In this document: piece after piece, positions 47,101 to 59,526 of the stretch
How positions within the stretch are numbered: the stretch's first letter is position 1
Layout: every line of letters begins with the position of its first letter
Assembly (NCBI GenBank): GCA_950295325.1
Contig: OX485803.1
Location: 47,943,554 to 48,003,553, forward strand
Length of the DNA: 60,000 bases
Direction: 5' to 3'
DNA from: Polytrichum commune
Taxonomy: Eukaryota > Streptophyta > Polytrichopsida > Polytrichales > Polytrichaceae
Made by a program: the position numbers and the translations under genes
Notes under the pieces: generated by a model
What the model saw: the letters and a program-made list of their open reading frames with translations, nothing else
Told to the model about the DNA's origin: nothing
The model's database searches: none

Positions 47101-48145
47101 CAAGATGTTGCAATCTGTACAGCTAGATGTGTCACGGACGGCTAACTCTAGTGCTCCTTAGAACCGTGACTAAGGAATTAGTGTCTTAAGTGGACACTTT
47201 TCTGAGATTGATGCTTTCTTCTGAGAGGTCTTGAAAATTCGGACTTTTTGGGTACTTGCAAATATTTGTGTCGAGGAGATAGCAAAAACCCACTAGCAAC
47301 TTAGAGCTCTTAGCGGTTTTCTATGAATTTCTAAGCACAAGATTTCCTTATCGGGAAAAGAATTTGTTGTCTAAAGTGCACTCATGTCAATCTATTGTTG
47401 AGCCACATGTTGCATATTTTGAGTGCTCATTCATCTCAAATGAACTATCTAAGAAACTTATGAGGTAGGTAGATGCCACATGAGGAAGGTCGGTTGGTGC
47501 ATCCGTTGTTGACCACTACAAATCAATCTTGAAGTAGGTGTTCCATTATGGAAGGTGATGGATTAAGACACGTTTATCTTAGTGTAATCATGAACAAAAT
47601 CGCACAAAAAATCAAGCACATCACCACAACAATCAACACGACATAGTGATCAGGCCCAGCAATTCTGCTCACGTGTTTTATTCTTGATTGAATACAAACA
47701 TTTTATCATCTACACTTGATGATCTTGCCCTGATTTGACCACTACATCCACTAATGAGCAGGTGTCACCTTGCCATCGCGTGTAGGTGTCACTGCAAACT
47801 CCATAGGTTGAATGCCTACTACAACCCATGGGAGTGCCTGGAGCGCTTCTCATACCTATCACCTAGTCCAAATCCAGCAAGCTACAAACAAGGCTCCTGC
47901 AGTAGGTCCTGCACCAGATTGATTGATCAGGCGACCAAGGCCCAGTATTTTCACTTCATTCCATCACCCATCGATCACATGTGGCTTCAGAATCTCTGCC
48001 TCAAATAATTACAGGTCACGGACGACTCCCTGTTCAGCAGTAGTCATCCTGCAAGGTCAGTCTGGTTAGCCGATCATCGACACGGAGATTTGCAGGGTAC
48101 GTAATATAAGTGGCGGCGTTACGAAGGGAGGGCCAAGGAAGTTGC
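38171..48145. other. About 10 kb of AT-rich intergenic DNA, no supported gene
   Basis: Open frames are short and have no recognisable domains. Visible items are a (TTA)n microsatellite at about 40,388-40,413, a run of about 18 C at 44,943-44,960 and an A/T-rich block at 43,320-43,510. Some protein-like text occurs near 46,300-46,820 on either strand, but I could not link it to a family. Degraded transposon sequence is likely but not demonstrated. Confidence 0.5.
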
Positions 48146-48720
48146 AACGTTTTAATTACAACGAACGACATATTGTGAGTGTTTTTTTGTTCAGCCAATG
48201 CGTTTGCAACCGGTTTGCAACGTGTTTTGGTTGCGAGGAGGACATACGTTTGTAGTTGAGGGACCAAAAAATACCCAACCTGTTGCAAAAACCATCACAA
48301 ATTTGTTCGTGTTCTGTTTTAGTGAGCCAAAAGTGTAGTAATGATGTACAAATTAGTCTACTGTAGTTTCAATTCAGAGCTCGGTGTCGAAGGAACTAAA
48401 TCAACCAACACTTGAGAAAGGAATTCTGACTTCTTATGGATACGCTTACAAAGGGAGTAGTTGCAACACATTTAGCGCACTGTGTATTAGCGTCTGTTTT
48501 GCTGATGCCATTGTGATGGATTTGCAACATGTTTTTGGTTGGGACCGGACGATAACACGTATGTTGTATATTGATCTACCTATGTCGAGGGAACCAGAAA
48601 AATCCTCGAACTGTTGCAAAAACGTCATAGATTTAAACTAAATTTGTTGTTCATGTTCTGTTGCTATATATATGTACGATCCAAACGTGTTCTAGTAGTG
48701 ATTGATTGTGGGTCTGCCGT
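48146..48720 (+). repeat. Duplicated region upstream of the CYP703-type gene
   Basis: The block at about 48,146-48,370 (TTTGCAACGTG, then CCTGTTGCAAAAACC, then TTTGTTCGTGTTCTGTT) is repeated with divergence at about 48,458-48,680 (TTTGCAACATG, CTGTTGCAAAAACGTC, TTTGTTGTTCATGTTCTGTT). The second copy leads into the TATA-like stretch. Confidence 0.65.
48664..48673 (+). promoter_or_regulatory. TATA-like box upstream of the CYP703-type gene
   Basis: CTATATATAT lies about 107-116 bases upstream of the start codon, a reasonable distance for a plant core promoter with a 5' leader of about 75-85 bases. Confidence 0.4.
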
Positions 48721-48779
48721 GGTTTTCAGTGTCGAGGCCGGAAACTGCATACATCAGTTCAAAGCAACTCTGAATCAAC

Positions 48780-51313
48780 ATGGGAAATATAACCACCGAT
48801 CAGCAATTGGAATATGACCCGATCTATGAGCTGACCAGGACGATATCGATATCCCCGGCAATGAGCATTTTGATCACCACGGTATGCATATTCCTGGTAG
48901 CCTTCTTGGGCTCCTTCTTGTCATTGTCGCGGCGAAATAAGCAAATGAAGTTGCCCCCCGGCCCCAAGGGCCTGCCAATTCTCGGCAACCTTTTGCAAGT
49001 CTTGGGCGCGCACCCCCACCGCGCCCTGACAGCCATGCAGAAGAAACACGGGCACTTGCTCTTCGTGCACCTTGGCTCGGTGCCCACCCTAGTGGTGGAC
49101 ACGGCTGAGCTCATCGATGAAATCACGAAGGAGCAAGACATCGTGTTCTCGTCACGGCCCCATACGACGTTCACGAAGATTGTCGCGTATGACGCGCACG
49201 ACTTCGCCATGGCGCCTTACGGGGCGCATTGGCGGCACGTGCGACGGATCTGCGTGAATGAGTTGCTAACACCCAAGCGTCTCGAGAGCACCGCGCGGGA
49301 GCGGCAGGACGAGTGCACGCACATGTTGCGGGATGTTTACACAACGACAATGATAGAGGCAACAACGAAGGCGGAGGGCAATGGCGATGGCAAGGTTAAG
49401 AAGACGATGGCGGTGGTCGACATGAGGGATATGTTTGCAGGGGTGTCGATGAACGTTATGTGTCGGATGCTACTCGGGCGGCGGGAGTTTGCGGCGGCGG
49501 GCAGTGATCCGAAAGACTTCAAACATCTTATTCATGAGTTGTTTCGTCTTTTGGGAGCGCTGAATTTAAGGGACTTTGTGCCGGCGCTCGGGTGGCTTGA
49601 TTTACAGGGATTCGAAAGAGATATGCGACAGGTAACATGCAACTGATGCAGCAAGAAACTCTTTACAAATTGTTTTCAAGCTATTTTATGCGCCCTCTCA
49701 TTTAAGATTTCTTCGTCATCAGGAACTGGGATATCCCAAACAGATTTCCAATAATGAGACCTGCTACTCCCGGTAGCAGGTCGAGTCGCAATAAACATTG
49801 GGCATAGCCAAAATTACCCAAAAATCATGCAGTGAAGCCAAATACAACCCACATATATCACATTGATGTACGGTAAAATGGTGATGAGAGGATGCCAACT
49901 CCCAATCAGTTCAGATGAGTTAACATTCCGGCTGCAGTCTTGGTATTGGTCCGAATCTGCGACTCTTTTGCTAGAATAGTTGTGATGAAAGAATGAATGC
50001 AAGTTGTAGGTGTGGAGGTCAAATTTGTTGTCAACAGAATGAAACTTGTGCATGCTGTGCTTGGATTGCATTACGCAGCTGCGACGAGGATTTGATGAAG
50101 TTCTAGATGCCATCATCCAAGAGCACCGAGATCTCGCAGCTGGTAAACTTCCCGGAGGAAAGCCCAACGACTTTATTAGCATTCTGCTCGACCTCCCCGG
50201 TGAGAAGGGCGCAGCCAATCTCGACGACAAAACCATCAAGGCTCTGATCCTTGTGAGTACACTTGGTCCTTCCCAGGTTATTTGGGCTGCTCATGGATGT
50301 CAAAAAGTCTACAGGTTTCGTTTCTTTGTTAATTAACTCATCATTGTTGTATTTAAGTGACGTATTTCTTACTGATCGATGATTAGCATCACAGGAAATT
50401 TGTGAGGATTCCTTATAAATGTTACACATATCATTATTGAGTGGTGCTATTAGCATCACTCCCACTAAGTCTAAGGTGGTGTGCAAACACAATAATGCTA
50501 AGTTATGCAAAATATCCCCAACATTAGTCCTGCTGTGCACATCGTAGATCACAATTTTGGTAAATGAGGCCTCTCCATTGAGTAAAAGGCCGAGCCACAG
50601 GCTTTATTGGATGTCATTCTTGGTAAAGCCAATAGACCGCACCTCCAGGGTCTGAATCATGATCATCTCTGCAACTACAGGACATGATGGCAGGGGGAAC
50701 AGACACGTCGGCGGTAACAAACGAGTGGGCAATGGCGGAGGTCATTCGCAACCCTGCGATCCAGCGAAAGATTCAAGACGAAATCGACTTGGTGGTGGGC
50801 AAAGATCGACTTGTCGAAGAAAAAGATTTGTACAAGCTACCTTACCTGATGTGTGTTGTGAAGGAAACGTTCCGCCTCCACCCCGCGGGGCCTTTCTCCA
50901 TCCCCCGGATGTCGATGAAGGCCACCAAAATCGCGGGCTACGACATCCCGAAAGGCACGCGGGTCCTCATCAACATCCACTCCCTCGGCCGGAGCAAAGA
51001 GACGTGGGCGGAGCCACTGACGTTCCGGCCAGAACGGTGGGCGAACGAGAACTTGTCCCAGATTCAGGACCCCGAGTTCCGAATCCTGCCGTTTGGGAAC
51101 GGAAGGAGGGGGTGCCCGGGGTCGAATTTGGGAACCACAATGGTGCTCTTGGTCCTCTCCCGCCTCCTGCATGGCTTCACCTGGTCTTTGCCGCCCGGCA
51201 CCACGTCCGACAGCATTGACATGGAAGAAGATTTCGGGCTCACCACTCCACTGAGAACGCGACTTCGGGCTGTTGCAACCCCGCGCTTGGCTGCACACTT
51301 GTACAAGGAATAA
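48780..51313 (+). CDS. CYP703: Cytochrome P450, CYP703 type (fatty-acid hydroxylase)
   Basis: Three exons, 48,780-49,631, 50,079-50,252 and 50,681-51,313, join in phase 0 with GT-AG borders and give 552 residues. An N-terminal membrane helix (about 26-50) anchors it in the endoplasmic reticulum, followed by the hinge PPGP (59-62). The I-helix reads AGGTDTSAVTNEWAMAEV (about 346 on), the K-helix ETFR is at 404-407, PERW at 459-462, and the haem loop PFGNGRRGCPG at about 479-489 with Cys 487. The runs DTSAVTNEWAMAEVI, FRLHPAGPFSIP and PRLAAHLY are typical of CYP703. In studied plants CYP703 hydroxylates medium-chain fatty acids, chiefly lauric acid, within the chain, giving precursors for sporopollenin of spore and pollen walls. 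The start is the first ATG that gives a normal membrane anchor. No internal break is seen. It faces MLH1 tail to tail. Confidence 0.88.
49758..49782. repeat. Perfect hairpin in CYP703 intron 1
   Basis: Arms GACCTGCTAC and GTAGCAGGTC flank the loop TCCCG. It may be a remnant of a small inverted-repeat element or simply chance. Confidence 0.7.
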
Positions 51314-52744
51314 CTTCACACTAAACACCAGGGTTTAGGGTTTAGGTACACCAGGGTGAGTTGTTTGTGAGTAGAGCAGTTGTAAGGCTTCATTGCCACA
51401 GCTTGAAGACAAAAATCCCATGTGGAGAATTTAGGGGCTCTTCTCAAGGTGGATACTCTTTCTTCAAATGTGCTGTAACAAAATAGTTGTATGCTCCTTT
51501 TTTCGCTAGGTCCTAATTTACTTATATTCCTCAGATCTTTTCATGCTAGATACCAATTTCCATGAAACTTGATAATAATCAAGAAATTCTAAGATGTCTT
51601 ATCCTACTATTTTTTTTTTGTATGATATTCTATATTCTCTTAACCACATATTGCTTGTATTTGATACAACACTGATACATTCCAAGTGTTTTGACTCACC
51701 CTCTCCTGAGGAGATTGTCAATTTAAGATAATTTGGTCTACGAACTCTATATCTTCAACTCAGACAAGTTGGAATTGTGGTTAGCCTGTGCTGATTCCAT
51801 GATCTTTCCGAAGTATCCACTACAGAAGTTGCCGTTTATGGAGAACCAGAGTGTTGCATTCAGCTTCAATACCCACGGTACCTTATGTTGCTCCCAATTG
51901 GCTCCTCCATAGTCACAGAACGTCTGGCCCTTCCCCAATCTCCACGCTTGAGATCCTGACATAAAATGGAATAGTAGTATGAAAAGGTGCAAAATCAAAG
52001 ACATGCTGACTTTGGGATCAGTGAATAAATTGAAACAGATTTCCTGGTGTGGTAGGTTGAGACTATTTTATTTAGTAATAGCCTGGGGACTGTATAATCA
52101 GAGGCACAAACATGAAGGTGTAAGAGCCTCATGAAATAAAGGCTGATTTAATTTTAAAGTGACCATTCTCTGTAGTACTGTACATCTCAAGTACGCGTTT
52201 ACCTCCTAGTTACCATGGACTGCCACAATATGAGCCCTCATCTATGAATGGAGAAGCATCTGAAGAATCCATTGTAGTAGTCCATCCAAATCTTCAATGT
52301 TAGGAACCCCACAATTGACTTCATAACCTGCATCAAGATATGAGCTTCTGTTAGGTGCATCCATGCTACTGACGGCTATGGACCAAATGCACTTCAATCC
52401 AGAAGCCAATTGTTTTACAGCCTTCATAACCCTACTTGATTATCTCGCCTAATCTATTAACAAATATGTTGAGTTTTTCAGTGTGATACTTCTATGAGCC
52501 AAGATGAGAACAGAAATTGCTAAAATGCAAGCAATGACCACATTGTACAAAAGCTTTCACAAGTGAGAAAAAGGATGGAAAGGAAAAATAAGTAATGTAA
52601 ATGAGGGTTAAGGAAAAAGAGAAGGCAACAAGGTTTTGCAACTGAGCCAAATGGGGTGTTGAAAGAAACCATGAACAAGAAAATGCATTGAACTTACAGT
52701 ACAAGTAGCTGGGTTGATGGTAGGCTGAACAACTCAGAGAGGGT
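51314..52744. other. Spacer between the CYP703-type gene and MLH1
   Basis: Minus-strand frames at 52,004-51,747 (text SQAWRLGKGQTFCDYGG) and 52,427-52,242 look somewhat protein-like but match no family I know. They lie downstream of the MLH1 stop and could be MLH1 3' UTR, a small separate gene or a remnant. Confidence 0.3.
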
Positions 52745-55700
52745 TTAACAGCGCTCGAATATTTTGTAAAGATTCTCAAGGCAGACAATCTGTATCCACA
52801 AATGCCTTCCACAGGTAAGATTTGATGTTGTCCAGAAATTTAAATCTTCACGTATATAGTATCTGTTGTAGGCTGCTAGTCATGAGGTCAAAGTGTTACA
52901 CACCTGGATGGCAGTACCATCATTAGCCATGTGATTTGGAGGCTTCAGAAAAAGCTTCAGTGCAGGAAATAGGATGTGTTGGATTGCCCATTCTCGTTGC
53001 GCCCATGCAGTTTCAGCCTCAGCTTTCAAATCACTATCCAGCTCCTTGTCTTTAAGACCACTTCCATCAGCTGATTCTTCTGAACTCCATTTCAAGGAAG
53101 CACTTTGAGGTCAGCGTTATGATGCCAATCAAATCCTGATATTAGATGTGTTAAGAAGACAACAATGTCGGATTTAAAAGGTTCAGGACACTCACCATGG
53201 CCTGCATTCCCTTTCATTTTGCCATTGTAGTAGGCCTGAGAGAGCTCATCTCCATTTGGATTGGGCAGTAAGGGTGGATGCATTGCATAGAAGTCAGCCA
53301 TGGCAGCTGCAAATGTTTCAAAGCACTCCATCTCATTCTCCCAATCCACCTGATTGGAGAAAAGATGGTCACAAAACACAGCAAATGCAGTCCAAAACAC
53401 TTCATCTCATTCTACCAAGCCCAAAATGAAGTATCCACAACTACATGCTGTAGGTAATTTCAAGTGCTCATTGCTTGCATAAGAGATTGATCAGTACTTA
53501 TGTTCAGTGCCAAAGCCCTATGAGGGACTGCAAGTTTAAAGGACAAAGACTTATTTTGAGAGAGTTTTCTTAAAGTGTTACAGGACCATTACAATCCCCC
53601 ACAACCCCACTTCATAAGTTTATTCATAGAATTATGCACCTACATATGCAAAGTTTAATGAAAGCTGCTTTTGTTTGAGCTAAAGAGATTCACTTCACAC
53701 CTGATACACATCCTACATTGATCTGAAATAGCTTCTGGGCAAAGCAAATTTCACAATAAGCGGGCCAGATTGATAGATGTTCTACACATATTAGATTCAA
53801 GTCAAGAGTCTGTTACTAAGACTTGTACAAAATTTTGGATCTTCCTCATAAAACAGAAAACTGGAATATCAAAAACAAAAATCAGATGACCTCTCACATC
53901 ATTTCCAAGATTGAGAACAAAACGTGGTAGCCGTTCCATGTCCGGAGTGTACTGGTCCAGAACCACTGGCAGAGTGCATAGATTTCCTGACTTGTCAATC
54001 TCTACAGAGAAGTACTCTTTAAGCATTTCTGCTTTGCACATTAACAACTCGACATTCAGCTGCACTCAAAACAAGTACAGACCACAAAGGAGTGAGGTCA
54101 ACTTGTTATTTTGTCTAGTTACTACACAAGTGTGAATATTAGTCAGTGAAGGAAGCTGACACTACAAAGGCTAGAAATTGATCTAAAAACTGCTTGAAGA
54201 GTAGAACCTTGAAGTAATCTCCAGAAGACGATTTTGTAAGATCACTGGTTAATATCTGCTGCAAGACCTGTTTAGCCAGCAAAAACAGCCCAGAATGCAA
54301 ACTGAATACACAAAAAACAATCGGAATGGGGGATTTTACAAAATTGTACCTGGGCAATCTGATCCTTAGGCCCATCAGACTCGGACCACCGGCCTATACT
54401 CTCTTCCTCATCTAATGCCATCATTAGAAGGTCATAAAGGGGGGCAGGGGTGCTAAGGCGCACTTCATTGAAGTGCGCAAATCGTCGGAGAACTTGCTGA
54501 TATATTAACTCTTTACTGCAAGTCCAGTACACCTTATTTCAAAACCAGGCAAATCCCTATAATACTCAATGTCAATATCAAGCAGAGCTTAGAATAAAGT
54601 TGTTCATTGTCTAAAGTGTTTGTATCGCACCTTAGGTTGACAATATTCAAGACATAAAGTTGAGTCTTGCATTGTGCCAAAGCTAGAACATCATCGGCCA
54701 TCCCAATATACATGCACTGCTTGATAATCTCTGTCAGGCCTGCAAGTCCCAGTTATGCAGGAGAAATAACATCAATATTTGCAAAACAGAATGATCAACC
54801 ACTTCTAGCACTTAGCCAAGGTTGAAAGTTGTGTAGATATACTTTTTGGAACTTTAAAAATTTTCACCTGAATGGGTCTCGCGATCAATAGCAGCTAGCA
54901 ATTCTTGAACACTAGTAAGGTCTGCACTCTCTTTGGGGTTACGACGTTGCCTGACCGCCCGCCTGCAAATATCTACCAAATGGTCACAAAACAAAGCATA
55001 CTCTCCACAACAGTGTCCAGTGTGGCTTCAAAATAACTATCTCAAGTCTTCAAAAAACAACAGGATGTTCTCTTATTACACAAGGTCTCCCCACACTTGA
55101 TATGCATGGAATCTGAAATTTATACATGTAGAACACAAGAAGATCAGACCTCTTAGTATGATTCTTAAAAGCCTCAGAAGTGCTAGCTGATCCATATCAT
55201 TGATCTACTGCTGAATAATTAAAGTTCGATGATTACTCATTAGCATTACCTTGTTGCTGCCAGATCATTCTCAGTCTCTAAAGGATTATTGGCACCACCC
55301 CTTTTCTTTTGTAGAAACGCATGCATCCTACCAGCCGGGTTTGATGAATCTGTTCTTACCAACTTATTCACTGGAGCTTTCTGAGACACAGTCACTGCCA
55401 AAGAGAAATGTCAAGTGAAATGTAAGTCTGTATAGGAACCCCCTAAACATCAAAATGTTGTGAACATAAGACATGATAGACAAAGAGAGAATTCTAACTT
55501 TCAAGTACCTAAGTACTGTAATGTACTAACTCTCCATCTCATACCTGGGGGAGATGGGGAAGGACTGCCTTCTTGTCTAGGAGATGAAACAGCAGAAGCT
55601 CCTGGAAGCAAGGTCTGCAGCCCACAAATAACAGATTACAGCCTTTTATTCAGGTGCGAAAGGGAAGAATAAATCATCCTTATTTCCACCAACTGTGGTA

Positions 55701-58700
55701 TTTTAACTTGTAGGATACTTGGAAGTAGGTTGACAAGAAACCATCTAAAAGAGCTGGTAACCTACAAAGTTTCTTTACATTAATATGAGTTGAAAGTCAA
55801 AGTAAATGATTGGGACTATTCTATCAGATTCGGTTTCTGACTCCTAATAAGTGTCAGTGCACTCTGAACATCCAGTTGACACTACAGACTTCATAAAAAT
55901 CTGCAATATCAACACAACATTGGCCACTCCAATCCTACATATACAGATCGATGTTCTGCAGAGACAGATTCATCTACCTGTGAACTCCAAGGGAACCCTC
56001 ATCATTCAGACCAGGATTGTATTCATTGTCAGGATCTCTCTGACCAAGTAGGATGGATACCTGCGTTGTGAATGTCCTAGTATTGTTGGATTCCAGTAAC
56101 TTGGCCTCCACTGCCTGCTGTATGGTGTCAACCAGGCAATCCTGGTTCAGGAAGCTCACCTGCAAGTTTCATTTACACAATAAAGGGTGAAAATTCAATT
56201 GGGGGCGGGAGGACTCAATCCAAGTAGTCTTCATGTACAACACAAAGATGCTCAAATTCAGAAAGAGACCCCATGGAGAGGAGGAGAAAACATCAATGCC
56301 ATTTACCTCTCGTTTGGTTGGGTGAACATTTACATCCACATGCTCTGAGGGCATAGCTATGGACATATAGATAAAAGGCTTAGAGGCCTTTGGCAAAATC
56401 GTTGCATACACTAGCTCAACAGACTTTCTAAGTGGACCACACTCCACTAGCCGATCTGCAAAAGCCATTTCACTCAGCCATCAAGAATATTCTAGTACTT
56501 TCAGCAAGTGGTCAGAGACACAAAAACCATCTACCAGTGTACAATAGAAAGAACAATTAGATTGAAACCTTAGACTCTGTACAAGAGGTATGTGTATGTG
56601 TACACAAACTAGATCCAAAATTTGTTCCAAATGCACCATATGCAACAAATCCAAGCAGTCAATCTAGATACAGTATCCAAGTACTAGCAAATTTCGGGCT
56701 CTTGTCAGCCATAGAGGACTTCAACAATGATACTCAACATTGTTAAAAAGAATTGGAAGCATGCAGTGTACCGTTGATAAACAGAACCATGATTGTCCGC
56801 TTTGAGCTATAATTTGCACTAGATATGAAACCATCCATCTTGAAAGTAGAACCTCCTGGACTATTGTCTGATGCTGAGATGGCAATCAGTTCCCGTGCGA
56901 CCCCAGGGCCATAGACAGCTCTAATAGCATCTGTCGGTGATGTAGACCCCACTGTATGGACATCAGCTCGACTATCACCATGCTGGGAAGAAACAGGACA
57001 ATAAATACAAAAAGTATTTCAGGAGTAGTTCACCGAAAAATCCAATGGTAATGAACTTGACAAGGACAAAAACAGAGCCAAACCACCTTCACAAGATATA
57101 GTATATGGCATAATAACTCTAGGTTAATCCTGGGCTATGACAAGTCTTTGCAGTGTGCAACCCTACATTGCAACCAACAGTCAACAATGTACAGAACGTG
57201 CTCTACCCCTCTAACAAATCGGACAATAAATTCATAGTGTCTGATTCAGATTGGAATCAATGCAAGTGGTCATTGTAAGCTTACCTTTTTACAAGAGAAG
57301 CTTACACCAATTTTGTGAACCGCATAGCGACTCACAACATCCAGAATACGACCATATTCTTCACTGGGGTTTTTGAAGGCCTTCCTTCGAGCAGCCACAT
57401 TATAAAAGAGGTTTTCTACCTGGAAGAAACATGTTATCTTTAATAGAGACAATACACACATATTGTATGAATCCCTGCTAATATTTCATTCAGTTGACTG
57501 CAATAGGAGTGTTTAGTGAACTGGAGTAAGGCTCATCATAAAATACAAGAAAGTAATGACACAGACCATAATCTGTGTTCCCTTAACTGCTGCACAGGGA
57601 CGAGGGTCTCCTTCCATCTGCCCATCTTTATATGTTGCTCTGCCAGAATCCAACAATTGGTACAAAGTTCAGACAAATCATACAAACGAGCAACAAAATA
57701 CTTTGATGTAATCAGCCTTGAACCTAGAAACCAGAGACTTTGTAATTCTGTGCTGATCCACAACAAATATATTAGAAAAGCTGACCATGGAGAAAGCCAT
57801 CACTTACTTGTAGCCATGTGCTTGACCATCAATCATAGTTGTAACGCTAAGATGTGCCACAAATGTAATACTAGCTAGAGCCTCACCCCTGAAGCCCAAG
57901 GTATTAATAGTCTGCAGATCCTCAAATTCTCGTAACTTTGAGGTTGTGTGTCTTTCACAGAGAAGTGGTAGATCTTCGTGCTGCAATGTGAAGAAACATA
58001 CATGACACGCTTTAAACCATCAGTAACGACTTGTCAAGGTGCCTCGAGCAAAACCTCTCAATCAAGCTCTGCTTATAAGAACCACTCAAGCAATTTCCCA
58101 GAGACCCCTAAATAGCAGAAATACCTGGGGCCAAACCACTAAATGTAAACTTGCATTTCTTAATGAATTTGTTATATGAGATTGTTGTTCAACAGGCAAG
58201 GAAGACTTGTCTGGACCTTAAGACCAGCACTCCCTTAGACCCTATATTTCTTTTGAGTGATTCTCCAAGTAATAGGTCACATTCTTCGTGTCAACACATT
58301 TGAGTGCTCCCAGATCCTTTAATATTTAAAAAAAGTGCCACAAACCATTGAGTCTGCCTGAATCCTTCATGTATCACACTGGAGATATCTGGAGATCGGA
58401 TGGTAGAACACTTTTAACTAGCACAAAGCGGGACATAGAAATTTGGCCCGGGTTTAGTTCATTACATTTCACACAAGGCTTTGCATAAGTTGGGTCTCTC
58501 TCAGAAAGGAAAACCTAAGGTTGTGTGCATGTGAGTGCTTCGAGAGAATGCTTTCAATGTATGTGAATGATTTAAGGGCAAGGTCTCTCCTACACCCTAT
58601 CCCATGACTATCCTGCATTTATTTTGACAAAATTTCGTAACACTATAGAACACAAGTTGTACACCTCTATGTAACTCCTGTACCTGAGAAAAAATGTATC

Positions 58701-59526
58701 AACGTACCCGAATGCCATGCCCACTGTCAGCAATTTGGATAAGCTCCCAGAGGCTTTCATTGAAGCCAAAAGCACCACAACCATTAAGTATGCCTGATCC
58801 TTACATGTATGTCACAAGATTGGAGATATCTACCGATCAGGAATGAGAAGCTAAGGTTCGGTGATGCATGTGAATGATTCCAGGGCAAGGTCTCTCCTAC
58901 ACCTACCCCGTAACTATCCTGCAATTAAGTTGACACAAATTCGTAACACTATGAAACATCACAATCTAAATCCTGTAGCCGAGAAAAAATTGGCATCAAA
59001 ATACCCGAATGCCATGGCCATTGTCAGCAGTTTGGATGAGCTCCTAACCATTGAGTATGCCTGATTCTTACATACTTCAGACAGAATTAATGATATCTGG
59101 AGATCAGAAATGAAAACTTAAGGTTTAATTGCATATGAGTACTTCAAGAGAATGCTTCCAGTGCATGAGAATGATTCCAGGGCAAGGTCTCTCTTACACC
59201 CTACCCCATGGTTATCCTGCAATTAAGTTGACACAAATTCATAACACTATGGAACATTACAATGTAGATCCTGTAACCGAGACAAATAAATGGTATCAAC
59301 ATACCCGAATGCCATGGCCATTGTCAGCAATTTGGATGAGCTTCAAACCCCCATCCTTGACGGTGACGCCAATGCTGGTGGCCCCCGCATCCAGGCTGTT
59401 CTCCAGAAGCTCCTTCAACGCAGACGCCGGCCGCTGGATGACCTCCCCTGCCGCTATCCTGTTCACAACCGCCTCTTCAAGGCGTCTGATCGGCGGCGGA
59501 ACAATCACCAACTGTGCTTCCTCCAT
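52745..59526 (-). CDS. MLH1: DNA mismatch repair protein MLH1
   Basis: Sixteen exons on the minus strand join in frame to 727 residues (Arabidopsis MLH1 has 737): 59526-59305, 57980-57808, 57639-57567, 57419-57285, 56982-56772, 56455-56307, 56159-56061, 55614-55545, 55394-55250, 54962-54868, 54739-54631, 54515-54350, 54059-53898, 53349-53196, 53079-52904, 52789-52745. The GHKL ATPase has KELLEN (Glu39, Asn43), DNGHG (68-72) and [38 protein letters not shown] and VRQRRNPKE follow. The C-terminal part dimerises with PMS1 or MLH3 and ends in the conserved FERC. MLH1 partners act after MutS in nuclear mismatch repair and in meiotic crossing over. The start is the ATG of MEEAQLVIV; an upstream in-frame ATG at 59,622 would add a poorly conserved leader. 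The exon 15 acceptor was chosen to keep phase and is the least certain border. All key motifs are intact. Confidence 0.92.
58347..59340 (-). repeat. Tandem triplication in MLH1 intron 1 including the end of exon 1
   Basis: Three diverged head-to-tail copies lie at about 58,347-58,781, 58,782-59,048 and 59,049-59,340. Shared phrases are CAAGGTCTCTC, TATCCTGCA and TTGACA, and each copy ends with ACCCGAATGCCATG. The last phrase is the complement of the end of exon 1 plus its splice donor, so two extra copies (near 58,705-58,746 and 59,003-59,043) of the exon-1 3' end with a GT donor lie inside the intron. Confidence 0.85.

Noticed and set aside
54210-54267. A possible extra MLH1 exon (reading [15 protein letters not shown])
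   Set aside because: Skipping it gives [16 protein letters not shown], which aligns directly with other plant MLH1 proteins; including it would insert residues not seen in the family.
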